A DNA stretch of 57,308 nt, from NCBI GenBank assembly GCA_016789955.1, contig JAEUPB010000062.1, forward strand, positions 1-57,308, given 5' to 3'. Shown piece by piece: positions 7,065 through 15,939 of the stretch. A program made the translations under genes and the position numbers. Position 1 is the stretch's first letter; every line of letters starts with the position of its first letter. The stretch is from Rubrivivax sp. (lineage in GTDB: Bacteria > Pseudomonadota > Gammaproteobacteria > Burkholderiales > Burkholderiaceae_C). Below the pieces are notes generated by a model. It made no database searches and was not told the DNA's origin. It saw only the letters and a program-made list of their open reading frames with translations.

Positions 7065-8600
7065 TCAGCGCAGGAAGAGCCGGTACACCGGATTGGCCGT
7101 CTCCTCGACGAACGGGTAGTCCAGCGACTGCAGGAAGGCCTCGAAGTCGCGCTCCTCGCCGCGCGGCACCTGGATGCCGACGAGGATGCGCCCGTAGTCG
7201 GCACCCTGGTTGCGGTAGTGGAAGAGGCTGATGTTCCAGCCCGGGTGCATCGCGGCGAGGAAACGCATCAGCGCCCCCGGCCGCTCGGGGAACTGGAAGC
7301 GGAACAGCCGCTCGTGCTCGGCCAGCTCGCTGCGCCCGCCCACCATGTGGCGGACATGCTCCTTGGCCAGTTCGTCGTCGGTCAGGTTCACGGTGGCGAA
7401 GCCCTGCTTCACGAAGTGGCGTTCGATGCGCTCGGCCTCGTCGCGCCGGGAGATCGACAGGCCGACGAAGACATGGGCCACGCGATCGTCGGAGATGCGG
7501 TAGTTGAACTCGGTCACCGAGCGCGGGCCGATCAGTTCGCAGAAGTGCTTGAAGGAGCCGCGCTCCTCGGGGATCGTCACCGCGAACAGCGCCTCGCGCT
7601 GCTCGCCGAACTCGGCGCGTTCGGCGACGAAGCGCAGGCGGTCGAAGTTCATGTTCGCGCCGCAGGTGATGGTGACCAGCGTGCGGCCCTTCAGCTTGTG
7701 CGTCTGCACGTACTGCTTGATGGCCGCCACGCCCAGCGCGCCGGCCGGCTCGAGCACGCTGCGGGTGTCCTGGAACACGTCCTTGATGGCGGCGCAGACC
7801 TCGTCGGTGTCGACGATGACGTACTCGTCGACCAGCGCGCGGGCGACGCGGAACGTCTCCGCACCGACCTGCTTGACCGCGGTGCCGTCGGAGAAGAGGC
7901 CCACGTCGCGCAGCGCGACGCGGCGCCCGGCGGCCACCGAGCGGGCCATCGCGTCGGAGTCGGCAGTCTGCACGCCGATCACGCGGATCTCCGGCCGCAC
8001 CGCCTTGATGTAGGCCGCCACGCCGGAGATCAGGCCGCCGCCGCCGATCGCCACGAACACGGCGTCGATCGGGCCCTGGTGCTGGCGCAGGATCTCCATC
8101 GCCACCGTGCCCTGCCCGGCGATCACGTCGGGGTCGTCGAACGGGTGCACGAAGGTCAGGCCGTGCTCGGCTTCGAGGGCCACGGCGCGCTGGTAGGCGT
8201 CGGAGTAGCTGTCGCCGTGAAGCACCACCTCGCCGCCGAGCGCCTGCACGGCGTCGATCTTCACGCGCGGCGTGGTCACCGGCATCACGATCATCGCCTT
8301 GCAGCCCAGCCGCCTGGCCGCCAGCGCCACGCCCTGGGCGTGGTTGCCGGCCGATGCGCAGATCACGCCCCGCGCGAGCTGCTCGGCCGGCAGGTGCGCC
8401 ATCTTGTTGTACGCCCCGCGCAGCTTGAAGCTGAAGACGCTCTGCTGGTCCTCGCGCTTGAGCAGCACCTGGTTGCCCAGGCGCCGCGACAGCGAGCGGG
8501 CAGGCGTCAGCGCCGATTCCTGCGCCACGTCGTAGACGCGGGCCGTGAGGATGCGCTGCAGGTACTGGCTGGCGATGCGTGCGGCGTGCCGGGTGCTCAT
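7065..8600 (-). CDS. ilvA: Threonine ammonia-lyase, biosynthetic (IlvA)
   Basis: This PLP enzyme deaminates threonine to 2-oxobutanoate, the first step of isoleucine synthesis. The 511 residues are close to the 514 of E. coli IlvA. The PLP lysine is K59 in SFKLRG; SAGNHAQG (83-90) and the glycine loop IGGGGL bind the cofactor. Two C-terminal ACT-like regulatory domains follow (about 330-505; ALFAVTIPEERGSF and LFRFQFPERPGAL), so isoleucine/valine feedback control is expected. I prefer ATG at 8600 over 8624 because the latter would add a poor extension. A terminator-like hairpin lies 24 bases upstream on the coding strand. Confidence 0.95.
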   Translation of the reverse strand: MSTRHAARIASQYLQRILTARVYDVAQESALTPARSLSRRLGNQVLLKREDQQSVFSFKLRGAYNKMAHLPAEQLARGVICASAGNHAQGVALAARRLGCKAMIVMPVTTPRVKIDAVQALGGEVVLHGDSYSDAYQRAVALEAEHGLTFVHPFDDPDVIAGQGTVAMEILRQHQGPIDAVFVAIGGGGLISGVAAYIKAVRPEIRVIGVQTADSDAMARSVAAGRRVALRDVGLFSDGTAVKQVGAETFRVARALVDEYVIVDTDEVCAAIKDVFQDTRSVLEPAGALGVAAIKQYVQTHKLKGRTLVTITCGANMNFDRLRFVAERAEFGEQREALFAVTIPEERGSFKHFCELIGPRSVTEFNYRISDDRVAHVFVGLSISRRDEAERIERHFVKQGFATVNLTDDELAKEHVRHMVGGRSELAEHERLFRFQFPERPGALMRFLAAMHPGWNISLFHYRNQGADYGRILVGIQVPRGEERDFEAFLQSLDYPFVEETANPVYRLFLR

Positions 8601-8621
8601 GGCGGCGATGGTGCAGGGGGG

Positions 8622-8678
8622 CAAGAAAAAGGCCCAGGGGGTGAGCCCTGGGCCGAATCCACCCTTTGAGGCGGTGGA
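8622..8678 (-). promoter_or_regulatory. Candidate transcription attenuator in the ilvA leader
   Basis: Read on the minus strand, a 9-bp perfect stem GGCCCAGGG / CCCTGGGCC (8654-8646 and 8639-8631, 6-nt loop) is followed directly by TTTTTCTTG (8630-8622), an intrinsic terminator. It lies upstream of ilvA with no leftward gene before it that it could terminate. A second hairpin, TCCACC / GGTGGA (8678-8658), precedes it. An exclusive pairing GGGTG with CACCC could bridge the two as an antiterminator. I found no convincing leader peptide rich in branched-chain codons, so the signal sensed is unknown. Confidence 0.6.
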
Positions 8679-8792
8679 GGAGACAATTGCCGGGCGATGT
8701 GTGCGGCACCGCCCTTGCAGCGCAGTCTAGCAGCACTTTGCTGCAGCGCAATATCCTCGATGCGACTTTCGACAGCAGGAGCTTTGCCCGAC

Positions 8793-9215
8793 ATGGAATG
8801 CACCATTCACTGGACCCCGAGCACCGGCATGGGGTTCATCGCCGAGACCGGCAGCGGCCACGTGCTCGCGATGGACGGCGCGCCTGACGGCGGCGGCCGC
8901 AACCTGGCGCCGCGGCCGATGGAGACGGTGCTGGCCGGCACCGGCGGCTGCACGGCCTACGACGTGGTGCTGATCCTCAAGCGCGGCCGCCATGACGTGC
9001 GGGGCTGCACCGTCAAGCTCGAGGCCGATCGAGCGGAGAAGGATCCGAAGGTCTTCACCCGCATCCACATGCACTTCACGGTGAGCGGCCGCGGCCTGCC
9101 GCGTGAGGCGGTGGAGCGCGCGATCTCGCTGTCGCACGAACGCTACTGCTCGGCCAGCGCGATGCTCTCCAAGACCGCGACGATGACGACCAGCTTCGAC
9201 CTGATCGAGGCCTGA
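8793..9215 (+). CDS. OsmC family protein (peroxiredoxin-like)
   Basis: This 140-residue OsmC/YhfA-type protein shows the family's two redox-related cysteines: one in GTGGCTAYDV and one in HERYCSASAML, the positions used for thiol-dependent hydroperoxide reduction in OsmC and Ohr. The sequence PRPMETVLAGTGG is the typical helix start of the YhfA-like subgroup. The ATG at 8793 has an AGGAG motif (8777-8781) about eleven bases upstream. Divergent from ilvA and convergent with coq7. Activity against organic peroxides is inferred from the family; subgroups of OsmC differ in function. Confidence 0.88.
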   Translation: MECTIHWTPSTGMGFIAETGSGHVLAMDGAPDGGGRNLAPRPMETVLAGTGGCTAYDVVLILKRGRHDVRGCTVKLEADRAEKDPKVFTRIHMHFTVSGRGLPREAVERAISLSHERYCSASAMLSKTATMTTSFDLIEA

Positions 9216-9256
9216 ACGGTCTGCCCGCGCGGCCCGACGCGGCTCTCAGGCTGCGT

Positions 9257-9898
9257 TCAGATGTGGTGCGCGGTGGTGGTCATGACCCGCGCGGCGGCCT
9301 TCATCAGCCAGCGCGCCGGGGCCGGCAGGGCGGAGGCGCCTGCGGCCTCCGCGTGGTCGGCGTGCTGGCGCTCGTCGAACTTCATCTGCTCGACGATGCG
9401 GCGCGAAGCCAGGTCGTCCGGCGGCAGCCGGTCCAGGTGTCCGGCCAGGTGCGATTCGACCTGGCGTTCGGTCTCGACCAGGAAGCCGAGGCTGGTGGCG
9501 TCGCCCAGCCGGCCGGCAACCAGGCCGATCGCGAACGCCCCGGCGTACCACAGCGGATTCAGCAGGCTGGGGCGGGCGTCGAGCTGGCTCAGTCGCTCCT
9601 GCGTCCACGCGAGGTGGTCGGATTCCTCGCGGGCTGCGGCGAGCATCTGCTCGCGCAGCGCCGGGGTGCGGGCAGTCAGCGACTGGGCCTGGTAGAGCGC
9701 CTGGGCGCAGACTTCGCCCACATGGTTCACCCGCATCAGGCTTGCCGAGAGCCTGCGTCCGGCGTCGTCATGGGGTCCATCAGCGGCCGAGGGCTCGGGG
9801 ACCGTGGCGGGGTTCGGACGGGCCGCGTGCACGGCGCCGCTCAGCGTCCGCAGTGCGGTGTCGACGCTGGCCAGCAGGCGATCGGTGGCATCCATCAT
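9257..9898 (-). CDS. coq7: 2-polyprenyl-3-methyl-6-methoxy-1,4-benzoquinone monooxygenase (Coq7)
   Basis: Coq7 is the membrane-associated di-iron hydroxylase that performs the C6 hydroxylation late in ubiquinone synthesis. The 213-residue protein shows all expected ligands: E62 in [12 protein letters not shown]92 and H95 in EESDH, E144 in ETERQVESH, and E176 and H179 in DERQH. The ATG at 9898 is preceded by GGGAG at good spacing; the frame stays open further upstream but the extension looks non-coding. The short hydrophobic segment around 117-130 could sit in the membrane, as in other bacterial Coq7. It converges with the OsmC gene. Confidence 0.95.
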   Translation of the reverse strand: MMDATDRLLASVDTALRTLSGAVHAARPNPATVPEPSAADGPHDDAGRRLSASLMRVNHVGEVCAQALYQAQSLTARTPALREQMLAAAREESDHLAWTQERLSQLDARPSLLNPLWYAGAFAIGLVAGRLGDATSLGFLVETERQVESHLAGHLDRLPPDDLASRRIVEQMKFDERQHADHAEAAGASALPAPARWLMKAAARVMTTTAHHI

Positions 9899-10123
9899 GG
9901 TGGCTCCCAGAATACCGCTCCGTGACCGCGGCGTGTCCTCCGAATCCTCGTTGTTGCCAGACAACAGGCGCTCACGAATTCCGATCCAAATGGTTTGCAA
10001 GGGGTTGGGCGTCTGGTGCAATACGCAGCAGCTTCCGTGGAGGGGGTCACGGCTTGTGCGGCCAGGCTTGCCCTTCCGGCTGACCCCCAACGGGACTCTT
10101 GTTCAACCTAGGAGATAGTTGCA

Positions 10124-11218
10124 ATGAAAAAATCGCTGATCGCCCTCGCCGCGCTGACCGCTTTTGCGGGTGCTGCTTCGGCCCAGTCGTCGGTGACCCT
10201 GTTCGGCATCGTCGACGCGGCGTACGCGCACGTGTCCAATTCGGGTGGGCCGTCGGCAACGGGTCTGACGAACTCCGGCCTGAACAGCAGCCGCCTGGGC
10301 TTCCGTGGCATCGAGGACATGGGCGGTGGTCTGCGGGCCATCTTCTGGATCGAAGGCCAGCTGTCGAACGACGACGGCAACGCCGCCGGCCAGACCTGGC
10401 AGCGTCGGTCGACCGTCGCACTGGCGGGCAACTTCGGTGAAATCCGCCTCGGCCGCGACTACACGCCGAGCTTCTGGAACCTGACCGTGTATGACCCGTT
10501 CGGTACCAATGGCGTCGGCCAGTACCAGGGCATCGGCATGATCGGCGCTGCCGGCGCCACCGCTGGTGTCGCGGCGACCACTGCCGGTGTCAACGCCGTT
10601 CGCGCGAACAACACGATCGGCTACTTCCTCCCGGGCAACCTGGGTGGGTTCAATGGCCAGTTCCAGGTCGCGTTTGGTGAGCAGCTGAGCAACGCCGCCA
10701 ACAAGAGCCAAGCCGACTACTTCGGCTTCCGCCTCGGCTACGGTGCCGGCCCGCTGTCCGTGCACTACGGTTACGGCAACAGCAAGGGTGCCAGCGGCGC
10801 GAGCAACATCAAGTACAACAACCTCGGCGCGTCGTTCGACATGGGCGTGGCCAAGCTGATGGGCCAGTGGTCGCAGGAGAAGGCGGGCACGGGCGCCAAG
10901 GTGCGTGGCATGCTGATCGGCGCCACCGTGCCGATGGGCCAGGGCGAGCTTCGTGCTTCGTACGCCGACTTCGACGTCAAGGGTACCGCCGGGTCGGGCG
11001 CGAGCGCGATCAATGCGAATCCGAACGACTGGAGCAAGATGGCGATCGGCTACGGCTACAACCTGTCCAAGCGCACGCAGATGTACGCCACGTACGCGCG
11101 CGTGAGCAACGACGGCACCCAGAACAAGGCCGTCAACAACAACGGCCTGACGGCTGGCAATGCAGTCCCGGGCAAGAACTCGACGGGCTACGAACTGGGC
11201 ATCCGCCACGCGTTCTGA
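10124..11218 (+). CDS. Gram-negative general porin (outer-membrane trimeric porin)
   Basis: The 364-residue precursor has a classical signal peptide, MKKSLIALAALTAFAGAASA, cleaved before QSSVTLFGIVDA, the standard start of Burkholderiales porins (Omp32 / OmpC-like family). RLGFRGIEDMGGGL, GEIRLGRDY and a C-terminal YELGIRHAF ending in phenylalanine mark a 16-strand beta-barrel that passes small hydrophilic solutes. An AGGAGA ribosome site lies 8 bases before the ATG. It is followed by its own strong terminator, so it is probably a monocistronic, highly expressed gene. Ion preference cannot be judged here. Confidence 0.95.
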   Translation: MKKSLIALAALTAFAGAASAQSSVTLFGIVDAAYAHVSNSGGPSATGLTNSGLNSSRLGFRGIEDMGGGLRAIFWIEGQLSNDDGNAAGQTWQRRSTVALAGNFGEIRLGRDYTPSFWNLTVYDPFGTNGVGQYQGIGMIGAAGATAGVAATTAGVNAVRANNTIGYFLPGNLGGFNGQFQVAFGEQLSNAANKSQADYFGFRLGYGAGPLSVHYGYGNSKGASGASNIKYNNLGASFDMGVAKLMGQWSQEKAGTGAKVRGMLIGATVPMGQGELRASYADFDVKGTAGSGASAINANPNDWSKMAIGYGYNLSKRTQMYATYARVSNDGTQNKAVNNNGLTAGNAVPGKNSTGYELGIRHAF

Positions 11219-11237
11219 TCGCCGGTTTCCGGCATGA

Positions 11238-11262
11238 AAGCCGCCCCTCGGGGCGGCTTTTT
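11238..11262 (+). terminator. Rho-independent terminator of the porin gene
   Basis: A GCCGCCC / GGGCGGC stem (11240-11246 and 11251-11257) with a CTCG tetraloop is extended by an AA/TT pair and followed by a TTTTT run (11258-11262), 20 bases past the porin stop codon. Confidence 0.92.
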
Positions 11263-11280
11263 GTTGGAGGGCAGCACCAC

Positions 11281-11955
11281 GTGATCTCGCGTCGACACCT
11301 GTTGCAGGCCGGCTGGCTTCCTCTGGCCGGGTGCGCCTCGCGCATCGCTCCCGCCGAGGGCTGGCACGATGTCGCCATCCCGGGCAAGCGGGCGACGCAC
11401 TACTCGTGGGAGCGCAAGGCCGATCGCGTGGCGATCCATGCGCGGGCCGAGTCCTCGGCCAGCATGTGGCGGCGCAGGGTGGACGTGCCCGCCGATCGCC
11501 TCGGAGCCGTGGGGTTCTCGTGGTGGGTCGACGAACTGATCGCGGGGGCCGACGTTGCACATGCCGATCGCACCGATGCGCCGGCGCGAGTGCTGTTCGG
11601 CTTCGGGGGCGACCACAGCCGGCTGTCACCGCGCACGCGGTTGATGTTCGAGCTGGCGCAGGCGCTCACCGGCGAGGAGCCTCCTTTCGCGACGCTGGCC
11701 TATGTGTGGGCCAACGAAGCACCGGTGGGCTCCGTGATCCACAACCCGCGCACCGACCGTGTGCGCAAGATCGTCGCGGACAGCGGGCCGCAGCAATTGG
11801 GTCGCTGGCGGGACCACCGCCGCGATCTGGCGGCCGATTTCCTGCGGGCCTACGGGGAACCTCCGGGGCCCCTGGTCTCGATCGCGGTGATGACGGACGC
11901 CGACAATACGTCGTCATCCGCACGCGCCTGGTACGCGCCGCCCACGTTGGGCTGA
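11281..11955 (+). CDS. DUF3047 family exported protein, probable lipoprotein
   Basis: The 224-residue protein begins at a GTG and carries a signal with a twin-arginine pair (residues 4-5) and a lipobox LAGC, so export and lipid attachment are likely. The body fits DUF3047: paired WRRRVDVP and SWWVDEL, DAPARVLFGF, LAYVWANEAPVGSV, a W-R-RDLAADF segment and a closing VSIAVMTDADNT. The function of DUF3047 is unknown. It stands between the porin terminator and the dpp genes. The 34-base gap to dppB allows cotranscription, but nothing ties it functionally to peptide transport. Confidence 0.75.
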   Translation: MISRRHLLQAGWLPLAGCASRIAPAEGWHDVAIPGKRATHYSWERKADRVAIHARAESSASMWRRRVDVPADRLGAVGFSWWVDELIAGADVAHADRTDAPARVLFGFGGDHSRLSPRTRLMFELAQALTGEEPPFATLAYVWANEAPVGSVIHNPRTDRVRKIVADSGPQQLGRWRDHRRDLAADFLRAYGEPPGPLVSIAVMTDADNTSSSARAWYAPPTLG

Positions 11956-11989
11956 CCGCGCGCCCCGGCCGGGCGACTCTCCACACAGC

Positions 11990-12982
11990 ATGTTCGTCTT
12001 CATCCTCCGCCGGTTCGCCCAGGCCATCGTCGTGATGCTCACGGTGGCCTTCCTCGCGTTCATGCTGTTCCAGTACGTCGGCGATCCGGTGACCAGCCTG
12101 CTCGGCCAGGACGCGACGCAGGAACAACGCGACGCCCTGCGCAAGGATCTCGGTCTCGACCAGCCGTTCCCCGTGCAGTTCGCGCGCTTCGTCGGCAATG
12201 CGGTGCAGGGCGAGTTCGGGCTGTCGCTGCGGCAAGGCCGCAAGGTCTCGACGCTGATCGCCGAGCGCCTTCCGGCCACGCTGGAGCTGTCGATGGCGGC
12301 TGCAGTGATCGCGCTGGCGGTGGGCGTGCCGCTGGGCGTGTATGCCGCGCTGCGCCGTGGCAGCATGGGCTCGCAGGTCGTGATGACGCTGTCGCTGCTG
12401 GGAGTGTCGCTGCCGACCTTTCTCATCGGCATCCTGCTGATCCTCTTCTTCTCGGTGCAGCTCAAGGTGCTGCCGAGCTTCGGCCGCGGCGACACCGTGG
12501 CGCTGTTCGGCTCCTCGGCGTGGACCACTGGGCTGCTGACCGTCGACGGCTGGAAGCACCTCGTGCTGCCAGCCATCACGCTCTCGGTGTTCCAGCTCGC
12601 ACTGATCATGCGGCTCGTGCGCGCGGAGATGCTGGAGGTGCTGCGCACCGACTACGTGAAGTTCGCGCGCGCCCGCGGGCTGCCTGATCGCGCGGTGTAC
12701 TTCGGGCATGCGCTGAAGAACACGCTGGTGCCCGTGATCACGATCACCGGGCTGCAGCTCGGCTCGCTGATCGCCTTCGCGATCATCACCGAGACGGTGT
12801 TCCAGTGGCCCGGCATGGGGTTCCTCTTCATCCAGGCCGTGCAGTTCGCCGACATCCCGGTGATGGCCGCCTACCTGTGCCTGATCGCGTTGATCTTCGT
12901 GGTGGTGAACCTGATCGTGGACCTGCTGTACTTCGCAGTCGATCCGCGGCTGCGCATCGAGAAGCCGGCGGGAGGGCACTGA
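11990..12982 (+). CDS. dppB: Peptide ABC transporter permease (DppB/OppB family)
   Basis: This inner-membrane permease is one half of the channel of a dipeptide/oligopeptide importer. The 330-residue protein has an N-terminal membrane helix (FVFILRRFAQAIVVML), then DLGLDQPFPVQFARFV, typical of DppB. Five further membrane segments surround the EAA loop at about 215-235 (EVLRTDYVKFARARGLPD). It is the first gene of a four-gene unit with only four bases to the next start. No periplasmic binding protein is encoded in the cluster, so the substrate (dipeptide, oligopeptide or another nickel/opine-type ligand) is not fixed. Confidence 0.92.
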   Translation: MFVFILRRFAQAIVVMLTVAFLAFMLFQYVGDPVTSLLGQDATQEQRDALRKDLGLDQPFPVQFARFVGNAVQGEFGLSLRQGRKVSTLIAERLPATLELSMAAAVIALAVGVPLGVYAALRRGSMGSQVVMTLSLLGVSLPTFLIGILLILFFSVQLKVLPSFGRGDTVALFGSSAWTTGLLTVDGWKHLVLPAITLSVFQLALIMRLVRAEMLEVLRTDYVKFARARGLPDRAVYFGHALKNTLVPVITITGLQLGSLIAFAIITETVFQWPGMGFLFIQAVQFADIPVMAAYLCLIALIFVVVNLIVDLLYFAVDPRLRIEKPAGGH

Positions 12983-12986
12983 AGGC

Positions 12987-13934
12987 ATGGCCACCGAATC
13001 CTCCGCCGTGACGTCGGCCGCCGCGCCCGGGCCGCTGGCGCGCTTCCTCGACGGCGACGTCTGGTACAGCTTCAAGCGCTCGCCCACGGCGATCGTCGCT
13101 GCGGTGATCGCGCTCGTGTGCGTCGTGTGCTCGGTGTTCGCGCCCTGGGTGGCACCGTACAACCCGTTCGACCTCGCGTCGCTGAGCCTCTCCGACGCGC
13201 GGCTGCCGCCGGCGTGGGAGGAGGGCGGCTCGTCCCAGTACCTGCTGGGGACCGATGACCAAGGGCGAGACATCCTCTCGGCGCTGATGTACGGCGCGCG
13301 CATCTCGCTGTTCGTCGGCCTGGCCTCGGTGCTGCTGTCGATGGTCGTCGGCGTGAGCCTCGGGCTCCTGTCGGGCTTCGTCGGCGGCCGCACCGACGCC
13401 TTCATCATGCGCGTGTGCGACGTGATGCTGTCGTTCCCGTCGATCCTCGTCGCGTTGCTGATCGACGGCGTCGGCCGCGCGATGTTCCCGAACGCACACG
13501 AGTCGCTGGCCTTCGGCGTGCTGATCCTGGCGATCTCGCTCACCGGCTGGGTGCAGTACGCGCGTACGGTGCGTGGCTCGACGCTCGTGGAACGCAACAA
13601 GGAGTACGTGCAGGCGGCCCGCGTGATCGGCGTGGCACCGGTGCGCATCATGCTCCGGCATGTGCTGCCGAACGTGCTCGGACCGGTGCTCGTGCTGGCC
13701 ACGATCCAGGTGGCCGCGGCCATCCTCACCGAGGCGACGCTGTCGTTCCTCGGCGTGGGCGTGCCGCCGACCTCGCCGTCGCTGGGCACGCTGATCCGCG
13801 TGGGCAACGACTTCCTGTTCTCGGGCGAGTGGTGGATCACCATCTTCCCCGGCGTGATGCTGGTGCTGATCGCGCTGTCGGTGAACCTGCTCGGGGACTG
13901 GCTGCGCGACGCGCTGAACCCACGGCTGCGATGA
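12987..13934 (+). CDS. dppC: Peptide ABC transporter permease (DppC/OppC family)
   Basis: This is the second channel subunit. The 315-residue protein shows an OppC N-terminal domain (about 30-80, FKRSPTAIVAAVIAL) and LLGTDDQGRDILSALMYGARISL, the signature start of DppC transmembrane domains. The EAA loop lies near 205-230 (ERNKEYVQAARVIGVAP), and the C-terminus reads NLLGDWLRDALNPRLR, a near-invariant ending of this family. It lies between dppB and the two ATPase genes. Confidence 0.93.
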   Translation: MATESSAVTSAAAPGPLARFLDGDVWYSFKRSPTAIVAAVIALVCVVCSVFAPWVAPYNPFDLASLSLSDARLPPAWEEGGSSQYLLGTDDQGRDILSALMYGARISLFVGLASVLLSMVVGVSLGLLSGFVGGRTDAFIMRVCDVMLSFPSILVALLIDGVGRAMFPNAHESLAFGVLILAISLTGWVQYARTVRGSTLVERNKEYVQAARVIGVAPVRIMLRHVLPNVLGPVLVLATIQVAAAILTEATLSFLGVGVPPTSPSLGTLIRVGNDFLFSGEWWITIFPGVMLVLIALSVNLLGDWLRDALNPRLR

Positions 13935-13944
13935 AGGGGATCGC

Positions 13945-14919
13945 GTGACGTCGCCGCTGCTGGAGGTGCGCAACCTGCGCGTCGAGTTCCCGACGCGCCG
14001 CGGCACGCTGCTCGCGCTGGAAGACATCTCGTTCGACATCTCGCCGGGCGAGGTGCTGGGTGTCGTCGGCGAATCCGGCGCCGGCAAGTCGCTGACCGGC
14101 TCGGCCATCATCGGCCTGCTGGAACCCCCGGGCCGCATCGCCGGCGGCGAGATCCTGCTCGAAGGCCAGCGCATCGACAACCTGCCCCACGAGCAGATGC
14201 GCGCGATCCGCGGCCGCCGCATCGGCGCGATCTTCCAGGACCCGCTGACCTCGCTGAACCCCCTCTACACGATCGGCCGCCAGCTCACCGAGACGATCCA
14301 GACGCACCTGCCGGTCAGCGCGGCCGAGGCGCGCCAGCGGGCGATCCGGCTGCTGCAGGAGACCGGCATTCCGGCGGCCGAGCAGCGCATCGACCAGTAC
14401 CCGCACCAGTTCTCCGGGGGCATGCGGCAGCGCGTGGTGATCGCGCTGGCGTTGGCGGCCGAGCCCAAGCTGATCGTGGCCGACGAGCCGACGACGGCGC
14501 TGGACGTGTCGATCCAGGCACAGATCATTTCGCTGCTCAAGCGGCTCTGCAAGGACCACGGCGCGGCCGTGATGCTGGTGACGCACGACATGGGCGTGAT
14601 CGCCGAGACCTGCGACCGCGTGGCGGTGCTCTATGCCGGCCGCGTGGCCGAGATCGGGCCGGTGCACGAGGTCATCCACCGCCCGTCGCACCCGTACACC
14701 GTCGGGCTGATGGGATCGATCCCGACGATGGACGACGACCGCGAGCGGCTGCTGCAGATCGACGGCGCGATGCCGCGCCTGAATGCGATTCCCGCTGGTT
14801 GCGCGTTCAACCCGCGCTGCACCAAGGTGATGGACCGCTGCCGGCGCGAGCGGCCCGAGCTGCTGGATGCCGGTGCGACGCGGGCGGCCTGCTGGCTCGT
14901 CGAGGAAGCACGTCGATGA
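13945..14919 (+). CDS. dppD: Peptide ABC transporter ATP-binding protein (DppD/OppD family)
   Basis: This is one of two different ATPases powering the importer. The 324-residue protein has Walker A GESGAGKS (42-49), signature FSGGMRQRV, Walker [13 protein letters not shown], and the oligopeptide-specific C-terminal extension with GCAFNPRC, whose cysteines bind an iron-sulfur cluster in related ATPases. The start is a GTG at 13945 with AAGGGGA upstream. Its TGA overlaps the next ATG (ATGA). Confidence 0.94.
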   Translation: MTSPLLEVRNLRVEFPTRRGTLLALEDISFDISPGEVLGVVGESGAGKSLTGSAIIGLLEPPGRIAGGEILLEGQRIDNLPHEQMRAIRGRRIGAIFQDPLTSLNPLYTIGRQLTETIQTHLPVSAAEARQRAIRLLQETGIPAAEQRIDQYPHQFSGGMRQRVVIALALAAEPKLIVADEPTTALDVSIQAQIISLLKRLCKDHGAAVMLVTHDMGVIAETCDRVAVLYAGRVAEIGPVHEVIHRPSHPYTVGLMGSIPTMDDDRERLLQIDGAMPRLNAIPAGCAFNPRCTKVMDRCRRERPELLDAGATRAACWLVEEARR

Positions 14920-15908
14920 CCGCGCTCGTGCAGGTGCAGGGCCTGGCCAAGACCTTCGACGTCTCGGCGCCGTGGCTCAACCGCGTGATCGAACGCCAGC
15001 CGCGCCTGTTCGTGCATGCGGTCGACGACGTGTCGTTCTCGATCGAGCGCGGCCGCACGCTGGCGCTGGTCGGCGAATCGGGCTGCGGCAAGAGCACGGT
15101 GGCGCGCCTGCTGGTCGGGTTGTACGCGCCCACGCGCGGCAGCGTGACCTTCGATGGATTGCCCACCGACGCCTCGCGCGGGGCGGCCGAACTGCGGCGG
15201 CTGCGCCGGCGCATGCAGATGATCTTCCAGGATCCGTATGCGAGCCTTAACCCTCGCTGGAAGGTGCAGGACATCGTCTCCGAGCCGTTGCGCGAGCACG
15301 GGCTCATCGACGACCCGGCGACCCTTCGGCAGCGTGTCGGCGACCTGCTGCGGTCGGTCGGGCTGGCGGCGGTGGATGGCGAGAAGTTCCCGCACCAGTT
15401 CTCCGGCGGCCAGCGCCAGCGCATCTCGATCGCCCGGGCGCTGGCCACCGAGCCGGAGTTCCTGGTGTGCGACGAGCCGACCTCGGCGCTCGACGTGTCG
15501 GTGCAGGCGCAGGTCCTGAACATCATGAAGGACCTGCAGCGCAGCCGCGGGCTCACCTACCTGTTCATCTCGCACAACCTCGCGGTTGTGCGCCACGTGG
15601 CCGATCAGGTCGGCGTGATGTACCTGGGCCGGCTGGTCGAGGTTGCCGACAAGGCCGACCTGTTCGCGCGTCCGCGACACCCGTACACGCGCATGCTGCT
15701 CGACGCGATACCCGACATGCACATGACCGGCCGTGCCCGCACGCCGGTGCAGGGGGAGGTGCCCAACCCGCTGAACCCGCCGAGCGGCTGCGCGTTCCAC
15801 CCCCGCTGCCCGCACGCCGACGAACGCTGCACCCGCGAGCGACCTGCGCTCACGTCCTTTCGCGGCATCCAGGTCGCCTGCCACGCCGTGCAGGACGGGC
15901 GCATCTAG
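14916..15908 (+). CDS. dppF: Peptide ABC transporter ATP-binding protein (DppF/OppF family)
   Basis: This is the second ATPase of the importer, 330 residues. Walker A is GESGCGKS (53-60), the signature is FSGGQRQRI, Walker B is [12 protein letters not shown], and the C-terminal oligopeptide motif is GCAFHPRCP. The insertion [17 protein letters not shown] between the first strand and VDDVSF is typical of OppF-type subunits. The ATG at 14916 overlaps the dppD stop by four bases. It ends the operon, converging on lysA across 31 bases that contain two GGCGCC blocks. Confidence 0.94.
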   Translation: MTALVQVQGLAKTFDVSAPWLNRVIERQPRLFVHAVDDVSFSIERGRTLALVGESGCGKSTVARLLVGLYAPTRGSVTFDGLPTDASRGAAELRRLRRRMQMIFQDPYASLNPRWKVQDIVSEPLREHGLIDDPATLRQRVGDLLRSVGLAAVDGEKFPHQFSGGQRQRISIARALATEPEFLVCDEPTSALDVSVQAQVLNIMKDLQRSRGLTYLFISHNLAVVRHVADQVGVMYLGRLVEVADKADLFARPRHPYTRMLLDAIPDMHMTGRARTPVQGEVPNPLNPPSGCAFHPRCPHADERCTRERPALTSFRGIQVACHAVQDGRI

Positions 15909-15939
15909 GGGTGCGTGCCTCGGCGCCACGGCGCCAGCG

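Noticed and set aside
11666-13843. Minus-strand open frames opposite the DUF3047 and dppBC genes
   Set aside because: Composition is typical of GC-rich antisense frames, and the plus strand encodes clear permeases with matched gene spacing.
15909-15939. Paired GGCGCC blocks between dppF and lysA as a bidirectional terminator
   Set aside because: The spacing between blocks is two bases and there is no T-run on either strand, so a stable terminator is not supported.
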